A stretch of DNA of 64,000 bases from CBDDHT01 sp965227905 (lineage in GTDB: Bacteria; Pseudomonadota; Alphaproteobacteria; Rhizobiales; Methyloligellaceae): positions 1,550,001-1,614,000 of the forward strand of contig OZ245780.1 of assembly GCA_965227905.1 (NCBI GenBank), written 5' to 3'. Shown here one piece after another: positions 7,935 to 19,009 of this stretch. A program made the position numbers and the translations under genes. Each line of letters starts with the position of its first letter. Within the stretch, counting starts at the first letter, position 1. A model generated the notes under the pieces. That model worked only from the letters and a program-made list of their open reading frames with translations, searched no databases and was not told the origin of the DNA.

Positions 7935-8891
7935 GTGGATCGAAATACAATGTGTTTTCAGAAGCGTTTCCTGGCATTTTCCCTTGGTTTTGCCGTTCTG
8001 ATGTCGCTGTCTCAGCCGCATCCGGTCGCTGCTCAGCAACCCGGTCAGGCGAAGCAGGACAGCGGTGTTGTCAATCGTGTCACACAGATTGAAGAGCAGA
8101 TGATCGACCTTCAGGTCGTCATCGGTACGCTTCAATCGCTTGTGGCAAAAGGAACCGCATCTCCGGACGGTCAAGCGCCGGCGCTGGTCGGTGCGCCGGG
8201 CTCGGGCGATCTTGGGGCCCGCGTTCAAGTGATGGAAACCCAGATTCAGGCGCTCAGTGGGCAAATCAGCCAATTGACGAGCCAACTGTCTGCGATTAGC
8301 GCCCAGCTTGGCGTCGCGCCAACCACATCTCCTGACCAGGCAGTGCCTGGAAGGGCAGGTAATCTTCAGCTCGATCAGCAAGCACCGGCAGTGCCGGCGC
8401 CGTTCGGGACCGTCACGCTGCAACAAGGCACACCGCAGGCGCCCGCTGTGCCGGCGCCTGTCCAGTCGGCCCCCTTGGCTGCTGCACCACCGGTTCAAGG
8501 TGATTCGGTCAGGGAAAAAGCCCTCTATGACGACGCCTATGGCCATCTTCTGCGGCGTGACTACGGAGCTGCAGAATCCGCATTCCAACGGTTTCTGGCG
8601 TCCTTTCCATCGAGCAGTCTCTCAGGCAACGCGCAATACTGGCTTGGAGAAACCTATTATGTGCGCGGCAAGTACAACGAAGCCGCCAAGGCATTTCTCG
8701 ATGGATACAAAAAATTCGGCGGCGGTAATAAAGCGCCGGACAGTTTGCTGAAGCTCGGCATGGCGTTGCAGCAGCTTGGTGAAAAAGACACGGCATGTGC
8801 AACATTCAGCGAGTTGAAGTCCAAGTTTCCTAAGGCACCGAAACACATCAAGCGGCGCGCGGCTTCGGAGCGAAAACGCGCCGGCTGCTGA
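7935..8891 (+). CDS. cpoB: Tol-Pal system protein CpoB/YbgF
   Basis: Periplasmic protein that coordinates peptidoglycan synthesis with outer-membrane constriction through TolA and PBP1b in gamma-proteobacteria. The 318 residues start at GTG 7935; ATG 7950 is the likelier alternative because it begins the signal peptide MCFQKRFLAFSL directly. After cleavage near VAAQ comes a coiled-coil region (about 45-140, many Gln and Leu heptads), a Pro/Ala-rich linker (about 140-195), then a C-terminal TPR domain with YDDAYGHLLRRDYGAAESAF, NAQYWLGETYYVRGKYNEAAKAF and SLLKLGMALQQLG. This order is diagnostic. It closes the tol-pal cluster. Confidence 0.92.
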   Translation: MDRNTMCFQKRFLAFSLGFAVLMSLSQPHPVAAQQPGQAKQDSGVVNRVTQIEEQMIDLQVVIGTLQSLVAKGTASPDGQAPALVGAPGSGDLGARVQVMETQIQALSGQISQLTSQLSAISAQLGVAPTTSPDQAVPGRAGNLQLDQQAPAVPAPFGTVTLQQGTPQAPAVPAPVQSAPLAAAPPVQGDSVREKALYDDAYGHLLRRDYGAAESAFQRFLASFPSSSLSGNAQYWLGETYYVRGKYNEAAKAFLDGYKKFGGGNKAPDSLLKLGMALQQLGEKDTACATFSELKSKFPKAPKHIKRRAASERKRAGC

Positions 8892-8896
8892 AAACG

Positions 8897-10213
8897 ATGA
8901 CCTCACGCGCTTTGCCGCCACAAGCGTCTGATCAGAAAGCTATCGGGCCAGCCGAACGAGACGCGCTGTTCGCACATTTGTCTGGATTCAAAACCCTGCT
9001 GATTGCCGTATCAGGCGGAGCAGACAGCGCCGCGTTGCTTCATTTGGTAGCTAAATGGCGGGAAACTCTCGTAGAAGGCCCTTCTCTGAAGGTGGTCACC
9101 ATTGATCATGGTCTGCGCGATACCTCGGCAGGCGAGGCGATGTGGGTCCGCGAGCGCGCGGCGCTCTACGGTCTCGAGCATCGCACGCTGAACTGGCAAG
9201 GAGAGAAGCCGCGCTCGGCACTGCAGGATGCTGCCAGGCAGGCACGATATGCGTTGATGGCAGAGATGGCGACCGGTTACCCGGGTCCGGCCATCCTGAC
9301 GGCACATCATGCCGACGATCAGGCCGAGACCGTTCTCATGCGGCTCTTGCGGGGGAGCGGCCCGGACGGCCTCGCAGGCATTCCGGGTTCGTCTGATTGG
9401 AACGGTGTTCCCGTTGAGCGTCCATTGCTTGCTCTTAGCCATCAACGGCTGGTCGCAACGCTTGAAGACGCAGGGCTCGATTGGCTTGAGGATCCGAGCA
9501 ATGAAGATGCTGCGTTCGAGCGGGTCCGCGTTCGACGAACAATGGCGGCGCTCGGACTGGCCAGTGACAAGATCGCGCTCAGCGCGAAACGTCTTCGCCG
9601 TGCCCAGACAGCGCTCGAACATTCGACCAATGCGGCATTCCCGGATGTGGTGAGTTTGGACGAGGCAGGGTTCTGCAGGATCGATCTGAGGCGATTTCTG
9701 TTGCTGCCGGCTGAGATCGCGCTACGTGTCTTGTCGCGCTCGCTCATGACTGTTGGCGGCGGAACTGATCCAGCCAGGTTGCAGCGTGTCGAAGATCTCC
9801 TAGACAGACTTCATCACGGTGTCGGAGGCGGGCATACCCTTGCCGGATGCATGGTACGTCTCGAAGATGACACCGTATCAATCTTTCGGGAGCCAGGCCG
9901 TAGTGGCTTGCCCGAACTGCATCTATCCCATGGTGAGACAGCCTGTTGGGACAATCGTTTCACAGTCTCACTGGCTGATTCGGAGGCGGAACCCGTGCTA
10001 GTAAGGGCATTTGATCCGCGTCAAATGAGCCGATTTGGCGAAAATAGTCGTAATTTGAAAGACATTCCCCATCCGGCACGTGTGACTATTCCGGCTTTTT
10101 GGCGGCAGGACAGCCTTATTGCAGTCCCGCAAATCGGCTATTTTCAGAGCGTTGGGCATGGAATTGAGGTCGGCGCGGCGCGATGCCGCTCCAAATTCAT
10201 AACGAATGGCTGA
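8897..10213 (+). CDS. tilS: tRNA(Ile)-lysidine synthetase TilS
   Basis: TilS attaches lysine to C34 of the tRNA-Ile CAU anticodon so that it reads AUA. The 438-residue protein has the PP-loop SGGADSAAL at 39-47, a region VVTIDHGLRD, then LTAHHADDQAETVLMRLLRGSG and the segment RPLLALSHQRLV, all typical of the N-type ATP pyrophosphatase core. A substrate-binding C-terminal part follows and is less conserved. It begins 5 bp after cpoB. The TilS-FtsH gene order downstream is widespread in bacteria and supports the call. Confidence 0.95.
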   Translation: MTSRALPPQASDQKAIGPAERDALFAHLSGFKTLLIAVSGGADSAALLHLVAKWRETLVEGPSLKVVTIDHGLRDTSAGEAMWVRERAALYGLEHRTLNWQGEKPRSALQDAARQARYALMAEMATGYPGPAILTAHHADDQAETVLMRLLRGSGPDGLAGIPGSSDWNGVPVERPLLALSHQRLVATLEDAGLDWLEDPSNEDAAFERVRVRRTMAALGLASDKIALSAKRLRRAQTALEHSTNAAFPDVVSLDEAGFCRIDLRRFLLLPAEIALRVLSRSLMTVGGGTDPARLQRVEDLLDRLHHGVGGGHTLAGCMVRLEDDTVSIFREPGRSGLPELHLSHGETACWDNRFTVSLADSEAEPVLVRAFDPRQMSRFGENSRNLKDIPHPARVTIPAFWRQDSLIAVPQIGYFQSVGHGIEVGAARCRSKFITNG

Positions 10214-10394
10214 TTTACTGATGCCAGAGCCGGCTTGGCAAACAGCTTGCACGACCCTATTTTCTAGGCAGGCGAATCCAGGAATGCTGAAACAAACTGC
10301 GATACCTCCAATCGCCGGAATGCCTAATGCCAGCGCCAATGTATCGTCGCCCATGCGAACCTGAGGATTAGCGGCCTCACCGAAAGGGACTTGT

Positions 10395-12332
<1,938 letters not shown>

Positions 12333-12395
12333 TGCGGCGAGTGTCTTCTCCGTGTTGCCAATAGGCGGGTTGGGTGCTGATCCAGCATTGCGAGC

Positions 12396-13466
12396 ATGAC
12401 AGCTTTGCTCCATTTGAAACCGACAGGGCTCGTTTACGGTCGTTCGGCCGCTCGCGCCTGCGATGCGGGGCTGGCGGGCATGATCGCCGGCGGCGCAATT
12501 GCATTCACGCAACTCGAGCTTATCGAAGGTGAGGCTGGTTCAGCGACTCGCAAAACCCTGACCTATAGCGATGTTTCTGGCTCGCAAGAGCCCGCCATTC
12601 AGGAATTGCTCGCTCGCATCGTCGGTCCTCGTGCCGCCATTGCCGGATTGTCGCTTGAGCATCCGCGGATTATGGGCGTGGTCAACGTCACGCCCGACAG
12701 CTTCTCCGACGGCGGGCTTTACAGTGAGGCCGAGACGGCTATTTCGCATGCGGCGCACCTGGCGATCGCCGGTGCCGATATCGTCGACATCGGTGGCGAA
12801 TCCACACGACCTGGATCTGAAGCCATCGACGGTCGCGAGGAGCGCAATCGCGTCATTCCTGTGCTTGAAGGTCTCAGAGGCGGTTCGTCAGTCGTTTCTA
12901 TCGATACGCGCCGTGCGGAAATCATGTCCGCCGGCGCAAAAGCGGGTGCGCAGATCATCAACGACGTATCGGCGCTCACCTTTGACGATGCGGCTTTATC
13001 GACTGCCGCTGAGACTGAGTTGCCTGTCATTCTGATGCATGCGCAAGGTGATCCGCGAACCATGCAGCGGAATCCGACCTATGACGATGTCGTTCTCGAG
13101 GTCTTCGATTATCTTGAGGGCCGCATAGCAGCGTGCGAGCAGGCCGGCATTTCCCGATCGCGCATCGTTGCCGATCCGGGCATTGGTTTCGGGAAAACCA
13201 TCGATCACAATCTCGCATTGTTGTCGGAACTGTCCATCTTCCATGGACTCGGTGTGCCGATCCTGCTCGGTGTGTCGCGGAAGAGCTTTATTGGCACGCT
13301 CACCGATGAGCCCGACGCCCAAGCCAGGCAGGTCGGCTCGGTCTCGGCCGCACTGACAGGAATTGCCCAGGGTGTTCAGCTCGTGCGTGTCCACGATGTT
13401 GGTGAAACGCGGCAGGCATTGAGGGTCTGGACTGCATCAATGTCCGGAATGGCACAAACCGCCTAG
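12396..13466 (+). CDS. folP: Dihydropteroate synthase
   Basis: Condenses p-aminobenzoate with hydroxymethyl-dihydropterin pyrophosphate in folate synthesis; target of sulfonamides. The TIM-barrel core shows both family signatures: MGVVNVTPDSFSDGG (about 92-106) and DIGGESTRPGSE (about 131-142). NDVSAL, ILMHAQGDPRTMQ, DPGIGFGKT and LLGVSRKSF follow. At 356 residues it is about 80 longer than the usual 270-280, the excess being an N-terminal extension (residues 1-85) as seen in several alphaproteobacterial FolP proteins. The glmM gene follows at 156 bp, a common arrangement. Confidence 0.95.
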   Translation: MTALLHLKPTGLVYGRSAARACDAGLAGMIAGGAIAFTQLELIEGEAGSATRKTLTYSDVSGSQEPAIQELLARIVGPRAAIAGLSLEHPRIMGVVNVTPDSFSDGGLYSEAETAISHAAHLAIAGADIVDIGGESTRPGSEAIDGREERNRVIPVLEGLRGGSSVVSIDTRRAEIMSAGAKAGAQIINDVSALTFDDAALSTAAETELPVILMHAQGDPRTMQRNPTYDDVVLEVFDYLEGRIAACEQAGISRSRIVADPGIGFGKTIDHNLALLSELSIFHGLGVPILLGVSRKSFIGTLTDEPDAQARQVGSVSAALTGIAQGVQLVRVHDVGETRQALRVWTASMSGMAQTA

Positions 13467-13622
13467 GGTTTGTTAGCTATGTTGGGCCGTGAGGTGCAGC
13501 CGGATGAAATGATTGCTTACATTTTTTGAACCCCTTGCGGGCTATAATGCAGGCATAATAAGACTGACCGGTACGGGGTATCCGGTCGGGGCATTTCAGA
13601 AAATTCGGTGAGTAGGGCAGTC

Positions 13623-14969
13623 ATGGCGCGGGCGTTGTTTGGAACTGATGGTATTCGTGGTCTCGCAAACCGCGATCCTATGACCTCTGAGATAGCGCTC
13701 AAGGTCGGCATGGCTGCTGGTAAGATTTTTACCAACGGAGAGCACCGCCACCGGGTCGTGATCGGCAAGGATACGCGGCTGTCCGGCTATATGATCGAAT
13801 CGGCACTGGTGTCCGGGTTTACAGCGGTCGGGATGGACGTATTTCAGCTCGGTCCGATGCCGACGCCTGCCGTTGCCATGCTGACGCGGTCGATGCGTGC
13901 GGATCTCGGTGTCATGATCTCTGCGTCCCACAACGCCTATAGCGACAACGGCATCAAGCTCTTTGGACCGGACGGCTATAAGCTATCCGATGAGAACGAG
14001 CATGAAATCGAGTCCCTTATCGGAAGCGATATGTCCGGTCTCTTGGCAAAGCCAGAGAAAATCGGACGGGCGAAACGAATCGATAGCGCCCAGGAGCGTT
14101 ACATAGAATTTGCCAAGCGTACCTTGCCCCGAAATCTCAGCTTCGACGGGCTGCGCGTTGTGATCGATTGCGCAAACGGTGCGGCTTATAAGGTGGCGCC
14201 TCTCGCACTCTGGGAGTTGGGTGCAGAAGTGATTTCGATTGGCGTCGATCCGAATGGCTTCAATATCAACAAGGATTGCGGCTCGGTGTCGACCGAGGCT
14301 CTGTGCCAGAAAGTCCGGGAAGTCCGGGCAGATATCGGCATCGCACTCGATGGCGATGCAGATCGTGTTCTGATCTCCGATGAAAAGGGCCGCCTCGTAG
14401 ATGGTGACCAGCTCATGGCGGTGGTCGCAGCATCGTGGCAGGCGCGTGGCCGACTGGCCGGCAATGGCATCGTCGCGACGGTGATGTCGAACCTTGGCCT
14501 GGAACGCTATCTCGGAGACCTTGGATTGACCTTGGCACGGACGCCCGTTGGCGACCGGTATGTGGTCGAGCATATGCGCAAGCACGGCTACAATGTCGGC
14601 GGCGAACAATCCGGACATATGGTTCTATCCGACTTTGCGACCACTGGAGACGGGCTCGTCAGTGCATTGCAGATTCTTTCTGTCGTGATTGAGAGCGGCA
14701 AACCTGTGAGCGAGGTCTGCAACCGCTTCGAGCCATTGCCGCAGATATTGGAAAGTGTGCGGTTCGAAGACGGGCAACCGCTTGAAGAACAATCCGTGCA
14801 GTCCGTCATCGATGAGAGCAAGACGCGGCTTGGAAATACAGGCAGGCTCGTCATTCGCCCATCGGGCACAGAACCGGTCATCCGGGTGATGGCGGAAGGC
14901 GACGATGCCGATCTTGTTGGCGCCGTCGTGAACGATATTGTCGATGCCTTGCGAGCAACGGCCGCCTAG
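13623..14969 (+). CDS. glmM: Phosphoglucosamine mutase
   Basis: Interconverts glucosamine-6-phosphate and glucosamine-1-phosphate for UDP-GlcNAc synthesis. From ATG 13623 it has 448 residues. It starts LFGTDGIRG and carries the phosphoserine loop SASHN with Ser102, the metal loop DGDADR, the sugar-binding GGEQSGH and the phosphate-binding RPSGTEPVIRVM. The frame continues upstream to GTG 13608, but AGTAGGG at 13611-13617 fits the ATG at 13623, and the family starts there. A TATAAT at 13543-13548 could be its -10 element, although no good -35 is placed with it. Confidence 0.97.
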   Translation: MARALFGTDGIRGLANRDPMTSEIALKVGMAAGKIFTNGEHRHRVVIGKDTRLSGYMIESALVSGFTAVGMDVFQLGPMPTPAVAMLTRSMRADLGVMISASHNAYSDNGIKLFGPDGYKLSDENEHEIESLIGSDMSGLLAKPEKIGRAKRIDSAQERYIEFAKRTLPRNLSFDGLRVVIDCANGAAYKVAPLALWELGAEVISIGVDPNGFNINKDCGSVSTEALCQKVREVRADIGIALDGDADRVLISDEKGRLVDGDQLMAVVAASWQARGRLAGNGIVATVMSNLGLERYLGDLGLTLARTPVGDRYVVEHMRKHGYNVGGEQSGHMVLSDFATTGDGLVSALQILSVVIESGKPVSEVCNRFEPLPQILESVRFEDGQPLEEQSVQSVIDESKTRLGNTGRLVIRPSGTEPVIRVMAEGDDADLVGAVVNDIVDALRATAA

Positions 14970-15246
14970 TTGACGGTCGCACCAGACCGTACCTCCATAC
15001 AGCCTTGTGCTTGCGTCCTGCTTGACCGAACAAGGCGCAAACGGCTTTTGCGTCGTGTCCCTGTTTGTCGGCTCATCCTGAATTTGCAGGAACGATTGGT
15101 AGCGAATTTTTTCGTCGCTGCCGCAATTCTGCCTGCGTGGTTAAACCTCTCTTAAAGAATAGGCCGCATAGTCCCAAAACGAGACAGCTTGAATGAACGG
15201 CTCCAGGCAACGGGTGCACATTCAGCTGAAGTGGAAGGGGAAAACT
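14970..15246. other. Intergenic region before the outer-membrane protein gene
   Basis: 277 bp without a convincing gene. It should hold the glmM terminator and the promoter of the outer-membrane protein. An AT-rich patch at about 15100-15160 (aattttttcg, cctctcttaaagaat) is the most promoter-like part, but I could not fix hexamers. Confidence 0.3.
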
Positions 15247-16017
15247 ATGAAATCGATGAGTCGTTCGATTCTTGCCGGCGCGGTCATTGCGCTCGTGCAT
15301 GTTGCAGCGGCGAATGCGACCGAGCCGAGCTATCAGGGCTATAAAGGCGTCATCGACAACACAGGCCCCGCTCCCGTCTACAAAGGCACCCCGGTGCCGA
15401 TCCCTCATCCGATCCCAGAGACCCATTCATTCTACGTTCGCGGCGATATTGGCCTCGGTACCCATGACGTGCCGGAGCTCGCGATCAACGGTGTCGAATT
15501 CGGTCAGGAAGACATGAACGACGTCTTCACCGCCGGTGCCGGTATTGGTGTCTATCTCCGGGACTCCTTTCGCGCCGATATCACGGTCGACTATCGCTGG
15601 GATGCCGACGTGACCGGCGTCAACACGGTCACCGGCAATCAGCACACGACCGAAGTCGACAGCATTCTGGTCCTCGGCAACGTCTATTACGATTTTCTGG
15701 ATCGTGACCGGTTTACCCCATATGTCGGCGTTGGTGCAGGGTTCGTGAAACATGATTCCCGCGATCGCCGGGTCTTCACGAACGGACAGCAGGTCGCCAT
15801 GGGCGATGGTGCCGATTCCTCAGAACTGGCATTGGCGGCAATGGCCGGCTTTAGCTACACGATCCACAAAGGTCTCCTCGTCGATGCAGGGTATCGCTAC
15901 TTGTATCTCGGCGACACCAAGACACTGCCGATCAACAATCCCCAGTTCGGCGCACTCGAAATCAACGAAATGCAGGCGCACGAACTTCGCTTCGGCCTGC
16001 GCTACGAAATTTACTAG
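15247..16017 (+). CDS. Outer-membrane beta-barrel protein (Omp25/opacity-like)
   Basis: 256 residues from ATG 15247, which is preceded by GGAAGGGG at 15233-15240. The signal peptide runs to about ANA (residue 24). The rest has alternating beta-strand texture ending in an aromatic C-terminus (LRFGLRYEIY), the outer-membrane insertion signal. Segments such as TAGAGIGVYLRDSFRADITVDYRW, TPYVGVGAGFVKH and GLLVDAGYRYLYLGD are typical of the eight-stranded porin/opacity fold (OMP_b-brl). It stands alone, with a strong terminator behind it, so it is probably monocistronic. Specific function is unknown; structural outer-membrane protein is the safest label. Confidence 0.85.
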   Translation: MKSMSRSILAGAVIALVHVAAANATEPSYQGYKGVIDNTGPAPVYKGTPVPIPHPIPETHSFYVRGDIGLGTHDVPELAINGVEFGQEDMNDVFTAGAGIGVYLRDSFRADITVDYRWDADVTGVNTVTGNQHTTEVDSILVLGNVYYDFLDRDRFTPYVGVGAGFVKHDSRDRRVFTNGQQVAMGDGADSSELALAAMAGFSYTIHKGLLVDAGYRYLYLGDTKTLPINNPQFGALEINEMQAHELRFGLRYEIY

Positions 16018-16069
16018 ACCCCCAACGATAATAAAGACTGCCACCACACCACCCAACGTACCCCTAACT

Positions 16070-16103
16070 AAAGGCGGGCCTCTGGCCCGCCCTTTTCTTT
16101 TTT
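16070..16103 (+). terminator. Rho-independent terminator after the outer-membrane protein gene
   Basis: Perfect 11-bp stem aaaggcgggcc / ggcccgccttt (16070-16080, 16084-16094) with a 3-base loop, followed by a T-rich tract through 16103. This is the clearest intrinsic terminator in the window. Confidence 0.95.
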
Positions 16104-16126
16104 GACGTGGGTAACTGAAAGTCGCG

Positions 16127-16155
16127 TTGACAAGGGAAGTGGCCGGGCATATAGC
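16127..16155 (+). promoter_or_regulatory. Sigma-70 type promoter of serC-serA
   Basis: TTGACA at 16127-16132 and TATAGC at 16150-16155 with a 17-bp spacer, the consensus layout. Transcription would begin near 16162, about 50 nt before the serC start and directly ahead of the structured leader. Confidence 0.8.
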
Positions 16156-16161
16156 CCGCGG

Positions 16162-16212
16162 TGGGACACCCCTCCCCAACGAGGGGCACCTATCTGGAAG
16201 GGTAGTTACACC
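16162..16212 (+). ncRNA. serC RNA motif (structured 5' leader of serC)
   Basis: The short leader can fold into two hairpins. The first pairs cccctc (16169-16174) with gagggg (16181-16186). The second pairs ctatc (16190-16194) with ggtag (16201-16205), whose loop and 3' strand contain the ribosome-binding site ggaaggg (16196-16202). A conserved serC leader motif is known from alphaproteobacteria, always just upstream of serC, and this position and layout fit it. Sequestration of the ribosome-binding site suggests translational control, though the ligand or partner of the motif is not established. Confidence 0.7.
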
Positions 16213-17385
16213 ATGACAAATCTCTCACGGCCCACTGTGCGGCCGAGCAATCCTCGTTTTTCGTCCGGACCTTGCGCCAAGCGACCGGGCTACGATCTCA
16301 CAAACCTCAAAGACGCGTGTTTGGGCCGCTCTCACCGAGCAGCGGAAGGCAAGGCCAAGTTGGCGCTTGCCTTGGACAAGTCGCGCGCTTTGCTTGGAAT
16401 ACCCGACGACTATCTCATCGCTATCGTGCCCGCATCCGATACGGGGGCCCTCGAAATGGCCCTTTGGACCATGCTCGGCGCGCGGGGCGTGGACGTGCTC
16501 GCGTGGGAGAGCTTCGGCAAGGGATGGGCAACGGATATCGTCAAACATCTCAAGATCGACGATGTCCGCGTCATTGAGGCCGATTACGGCGAGTTGCCGG
16601 ATCTGAACGCCGTTGATCAGAGCCGGGATGTCGTCTTTACGTGGAACGGCACCACGTCGGGTGTCCGTGTTCCGGACGCCGACTGGATCGCATCCGATCG
16701 CGAAGGCCTGACGATCTGCGATGCGACGTCGGCCGTCTTTGCGCAGGTTCTCGATTGGCCGAAACTCGATGTCACGACTTATTCCTGGCAGAAAGTACTC
16801 GGCGGCGAAGCGCAGCATGGCATGCTGATCCTAAGCCCTCGTGCCGTCGAGCGGCTCGAGTCCTTTGAGCCGCCCTGGCCGTTGCCAAAGCTCTTCCGCC
16901 TGACAAAAGGCGGGAAGCTCAATCGTTCGATATTCGAGGGTGCAACGATCAATACACCTTCGATGCTCTGCGTCGAAGACTATCTGGATGCTCTCGATTG
17001 GGCTGAGAGTTTGGGCGGCCAGAATGCGTTGGTCGAGCGATCCGATGCGAATGCGCAGGTGATTGCCGACTGGGTCGCACGAACGGACTGGGTCGATTTT
17101 CTGGCCAGAACACCGAATTGCCGATCGAACACGTCAGTCTGCCTTTCCATCGTTGCACCTGAGGTTGCCGGTCTCCAGCCCGATGCTCAGGCAGCAATCG
17201 CCAAGAAGCTGGCGGCGACTCTCGCCAACGAAGGCGTTGCCTTCGATATCGGCTCCTATCGTGACGCGCCGCCGGGACTACGCATTTGGGCAGGGGCGAC
17301 CATCGAGCGCTCCGACCTTGAAGCGCTGATGCCCTGGCTCGACTGGGCATTCGCCGAAGTCATGCGTCACGAAGCTGCAGCTTAA
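16213..17385 (+). CDS. serC: Phosphoserine aminotransferase
   Basis: Converts 3-phosphohydroxypyruvate to phosphoserine; also used in pyridoxal-phosphate synthesis. The 390-residue protein starts at ATG 16213. The frame is open upstream, but the promoter and leader place the start here. It opens RPSNPRFSSGPCAKRPGY, the form typical of alphaproteobacterial SerC. The PLP Lys is K194 in YSWQKVLGGEAQHG, and TWNGTTSGVRVP lies before it. It is 37 bp ahead of serA on the same strand, forming the two consecutive steps of serine biosynthesis. Confidence 0.96.
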   Translation: MTNLSRPTVRPSNPRFSSGPCAKRPGYDLTNLKDACLGRSHRAAEGKAKLALALDKSRALLGIPDDYLIAIVPASDTGALEMALWTMLGARGVDVLAWESFGKGWATDIVKHLKIDDVRVIEADYGELPDLNAVDQSRDVVFTWNGTTSGVRVPDADWIASDREGLTICDATSAVFAQVLDWPKLDVTTYSWQKVLGGEAQHGMLILSPRAVERLESFEPPWPLPKLFRLTKGGKLNRSIFEGATINTPSMLCVEDYLDALDWAESLGGQNALVERSDANAQVIADWVARTDWVDFLARTPNCRSNTSVCLSIVAPEVAGLQPDAQAAIAKKLAATLANEGVAFDIGSYRDAPPGLRIWAGATIERSDLEALMPWLDWAFAEVMRHEAAA

Positions 17386-17422
17386 ACCAACCCTACGAAC
17401 TCATATTTTCCAGGAGAGCGAC

Positions 17423-19003
17423 ATGGCGCCACGCGTCTTGATTTCCGACAAGTTGAGCGATCGTGCCCGAGCCGTTTTTGAAGAACGCGGCATCGAGGTC
17501 GATGTCAAAACCGGCATGGACAAGCAAGAGCTTGCCGAAGCCATCGGAGCCTATGACGGTTTGGCGGTGCGATCCGCCAGCAAGGTGACGGAGAAGGTCA
17601 TCGCTGCCGCCGACAATCTTAAGGTCGTCGGTCGGGCAGGGATCGGCGTCGACAACATCGATATCAACGCTGCCACCGCGCGCGGCATCATCGTCATGAA
17701 CACGCCATTCGGCAATTCGATTACGACGGCAGAGCATGCCATTGCCCTTCTCTTGGCGTTGGTCCGTCAACTGCCGGCGGCCGATGCCTCGACTCAATCG
17801 GGCAAATGGGAAAAGTCCGGCTTCATGGGCTCGGAAGTGACCGCCAAGACGCTCGGTATTATCGGCTGCGGCAACATCGGTGCCATCGTCGCCGATCGGG
17901 CGCAGGGCCTCAAAATGAAAGTGATCGCCTTCGACCCTTTTCTTTCGTTGGAACGCGCCATTGATCTAGGCGTCGAAAAAGTCGAACTCGACGATCTCTT
18001 CAGGCGCGCAGACTTCATCTCATTGCACACGCCGTTGACCGATAAGACGCGCGACATCATCGACGCGGCGGCGTTGGAAAAGATGAAGCCCGGGGTACGC
18101 ATCATCAATTGTGCACGCGGAGGTCTTATCGTCGAGGATGCACTTCGGGCAGCTCTCGATGCCGGCCACGTTGCAGGTGCTGCCGTCGACGTATTTGCCG
18201 AAGAACCAGCCAAAGAGAATGTCCTGTTTGGATCACCCAATGTGATCTGCACCCCCCATCTGGGGGCCGCGACGGCCGAGGCGCAGGAGAATGTCGCCAT
18301 TCAGGTTGCCGAACAGATGGCGGACTACCTGCTGACGGGCGCAATCTCAAATGCCCTGAACTTTCCGTCGATCTCGGCCGAAGAGGCTCCCAAACTCAAA
18401 CCGTTCGTCACATTGGCCGAGCAAATCGGATCGTTCGCCGGCCAGGTGACCGAATCCGGGCTGAAGGGTGTCCGCATTGAGTATGCCGGCGAGATTGCCG
18501 AGATGAATACCAAGGCTCTAACGTCTGCCGTCTTGAGCGGTGTCCTGGCCCCGCTTCTGGTCGGCGTCAATATGGTCAACGCACCGGTTTTGGCTAAGAA
18601 TCGCGGCATATCGGTCGAAGAGGTCACCCGGGGGCAGGAGGGTGCCTATGGGACCTATATGCGCCTGACCGTTATCACCGAACGCCAGGAACGATCGGTT
18701 GCTGGGACCGTATTCTCGGACGGAAAACCGCGGATCATCCAGGTCAAGGGCATCAATATGGAAGCCGAGCTCGGGCCACACATGCTCTACACGACCAATG
18801 CCGACAAGCCGGGCTATATCGGTGCTATCGGCACGATCTTCGGTGAGAGTGAGGTGAACGTCGCGACGTTCAATCTCGGACGGGACAGACCAGGCGGCGA
18901 TGCCATTGCTCTGATCGAGGTCGATGCCGAGATCTCCGACGACGTTCTCGCAAAGGTCAGATCGCTGTCCCACGTGGTGCAGGCAAAGCGGTTGGAGTTT
19001 TGA
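17423..19003 (+). CDS. serA: D-3-phosphoglycerate dehydrogenase
   Basis: First committed step of serine biosynthesis, NAD-dependent. At 526 residues this is the long type with substrate, nucleotide, intervening (ASB) and ACT domains. The substrate domain has VGRAGIGVDNIDI. The Rossmann segment is LGIIGCGNIGAIVADRA. The catalytic Arg, Glu and His lie in NCARGGLIVED, DVFAEEP and CTPHLGAA. The ACT domain starts near residue 450 (YTTNADKPGYIGAIG) and is the usual site of serine feedback. The ribosome-binding site CAGGAGAG at 17411-17418 is strong. The stop lies 6 bp from the stop of the convergent permease gene. Confidence 0.97.
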   Translation: MAPRVLISDKLSDRARAVFEERGIEVDVKTGMDKQELAEAIGAYDGLAVRSASKVTEKVIAAADNLKVVGRAGIGVDNIDINAATARGIIVMNTPFGNSITTAEHAIALLLALVRQLPAADASTQSGKWEKSGFMGSEVTAKTLGIIGCGNIGAIVADRAQGLKMKVIAFDPFLSLERAIDLGVEKVELDDLFRRADFISLHTPLTDKTRDIIDAAALEKMKPGVRIINCARGGLIVEDALRAALDAGHVAGAAVDVFAEEPAKENVLFGSPNVICTPHLGAATAEAQENVAIQVAEQMADYLLTGAISNALNFPSISAEEAPKLKPFVTLAEQIGSFAGQVTESGLKGVRIEYAGEIAEMNTKALTSAVLSGVLAPLLVGVNMVNAPVLAKNRGISVEEVTRGQEGAYGTYMRLTVITERQERSVAGTVFSDGKPRIIQVKGINMEAELGPHMLYTTNADKPGYIGAIGTIFGESEVNVATFNLGRDRPGGDAIALIEVDAEISDDVLAKVRSLSHVVQAKRLEF

Positions 19004-19009
19004 GAGCGA

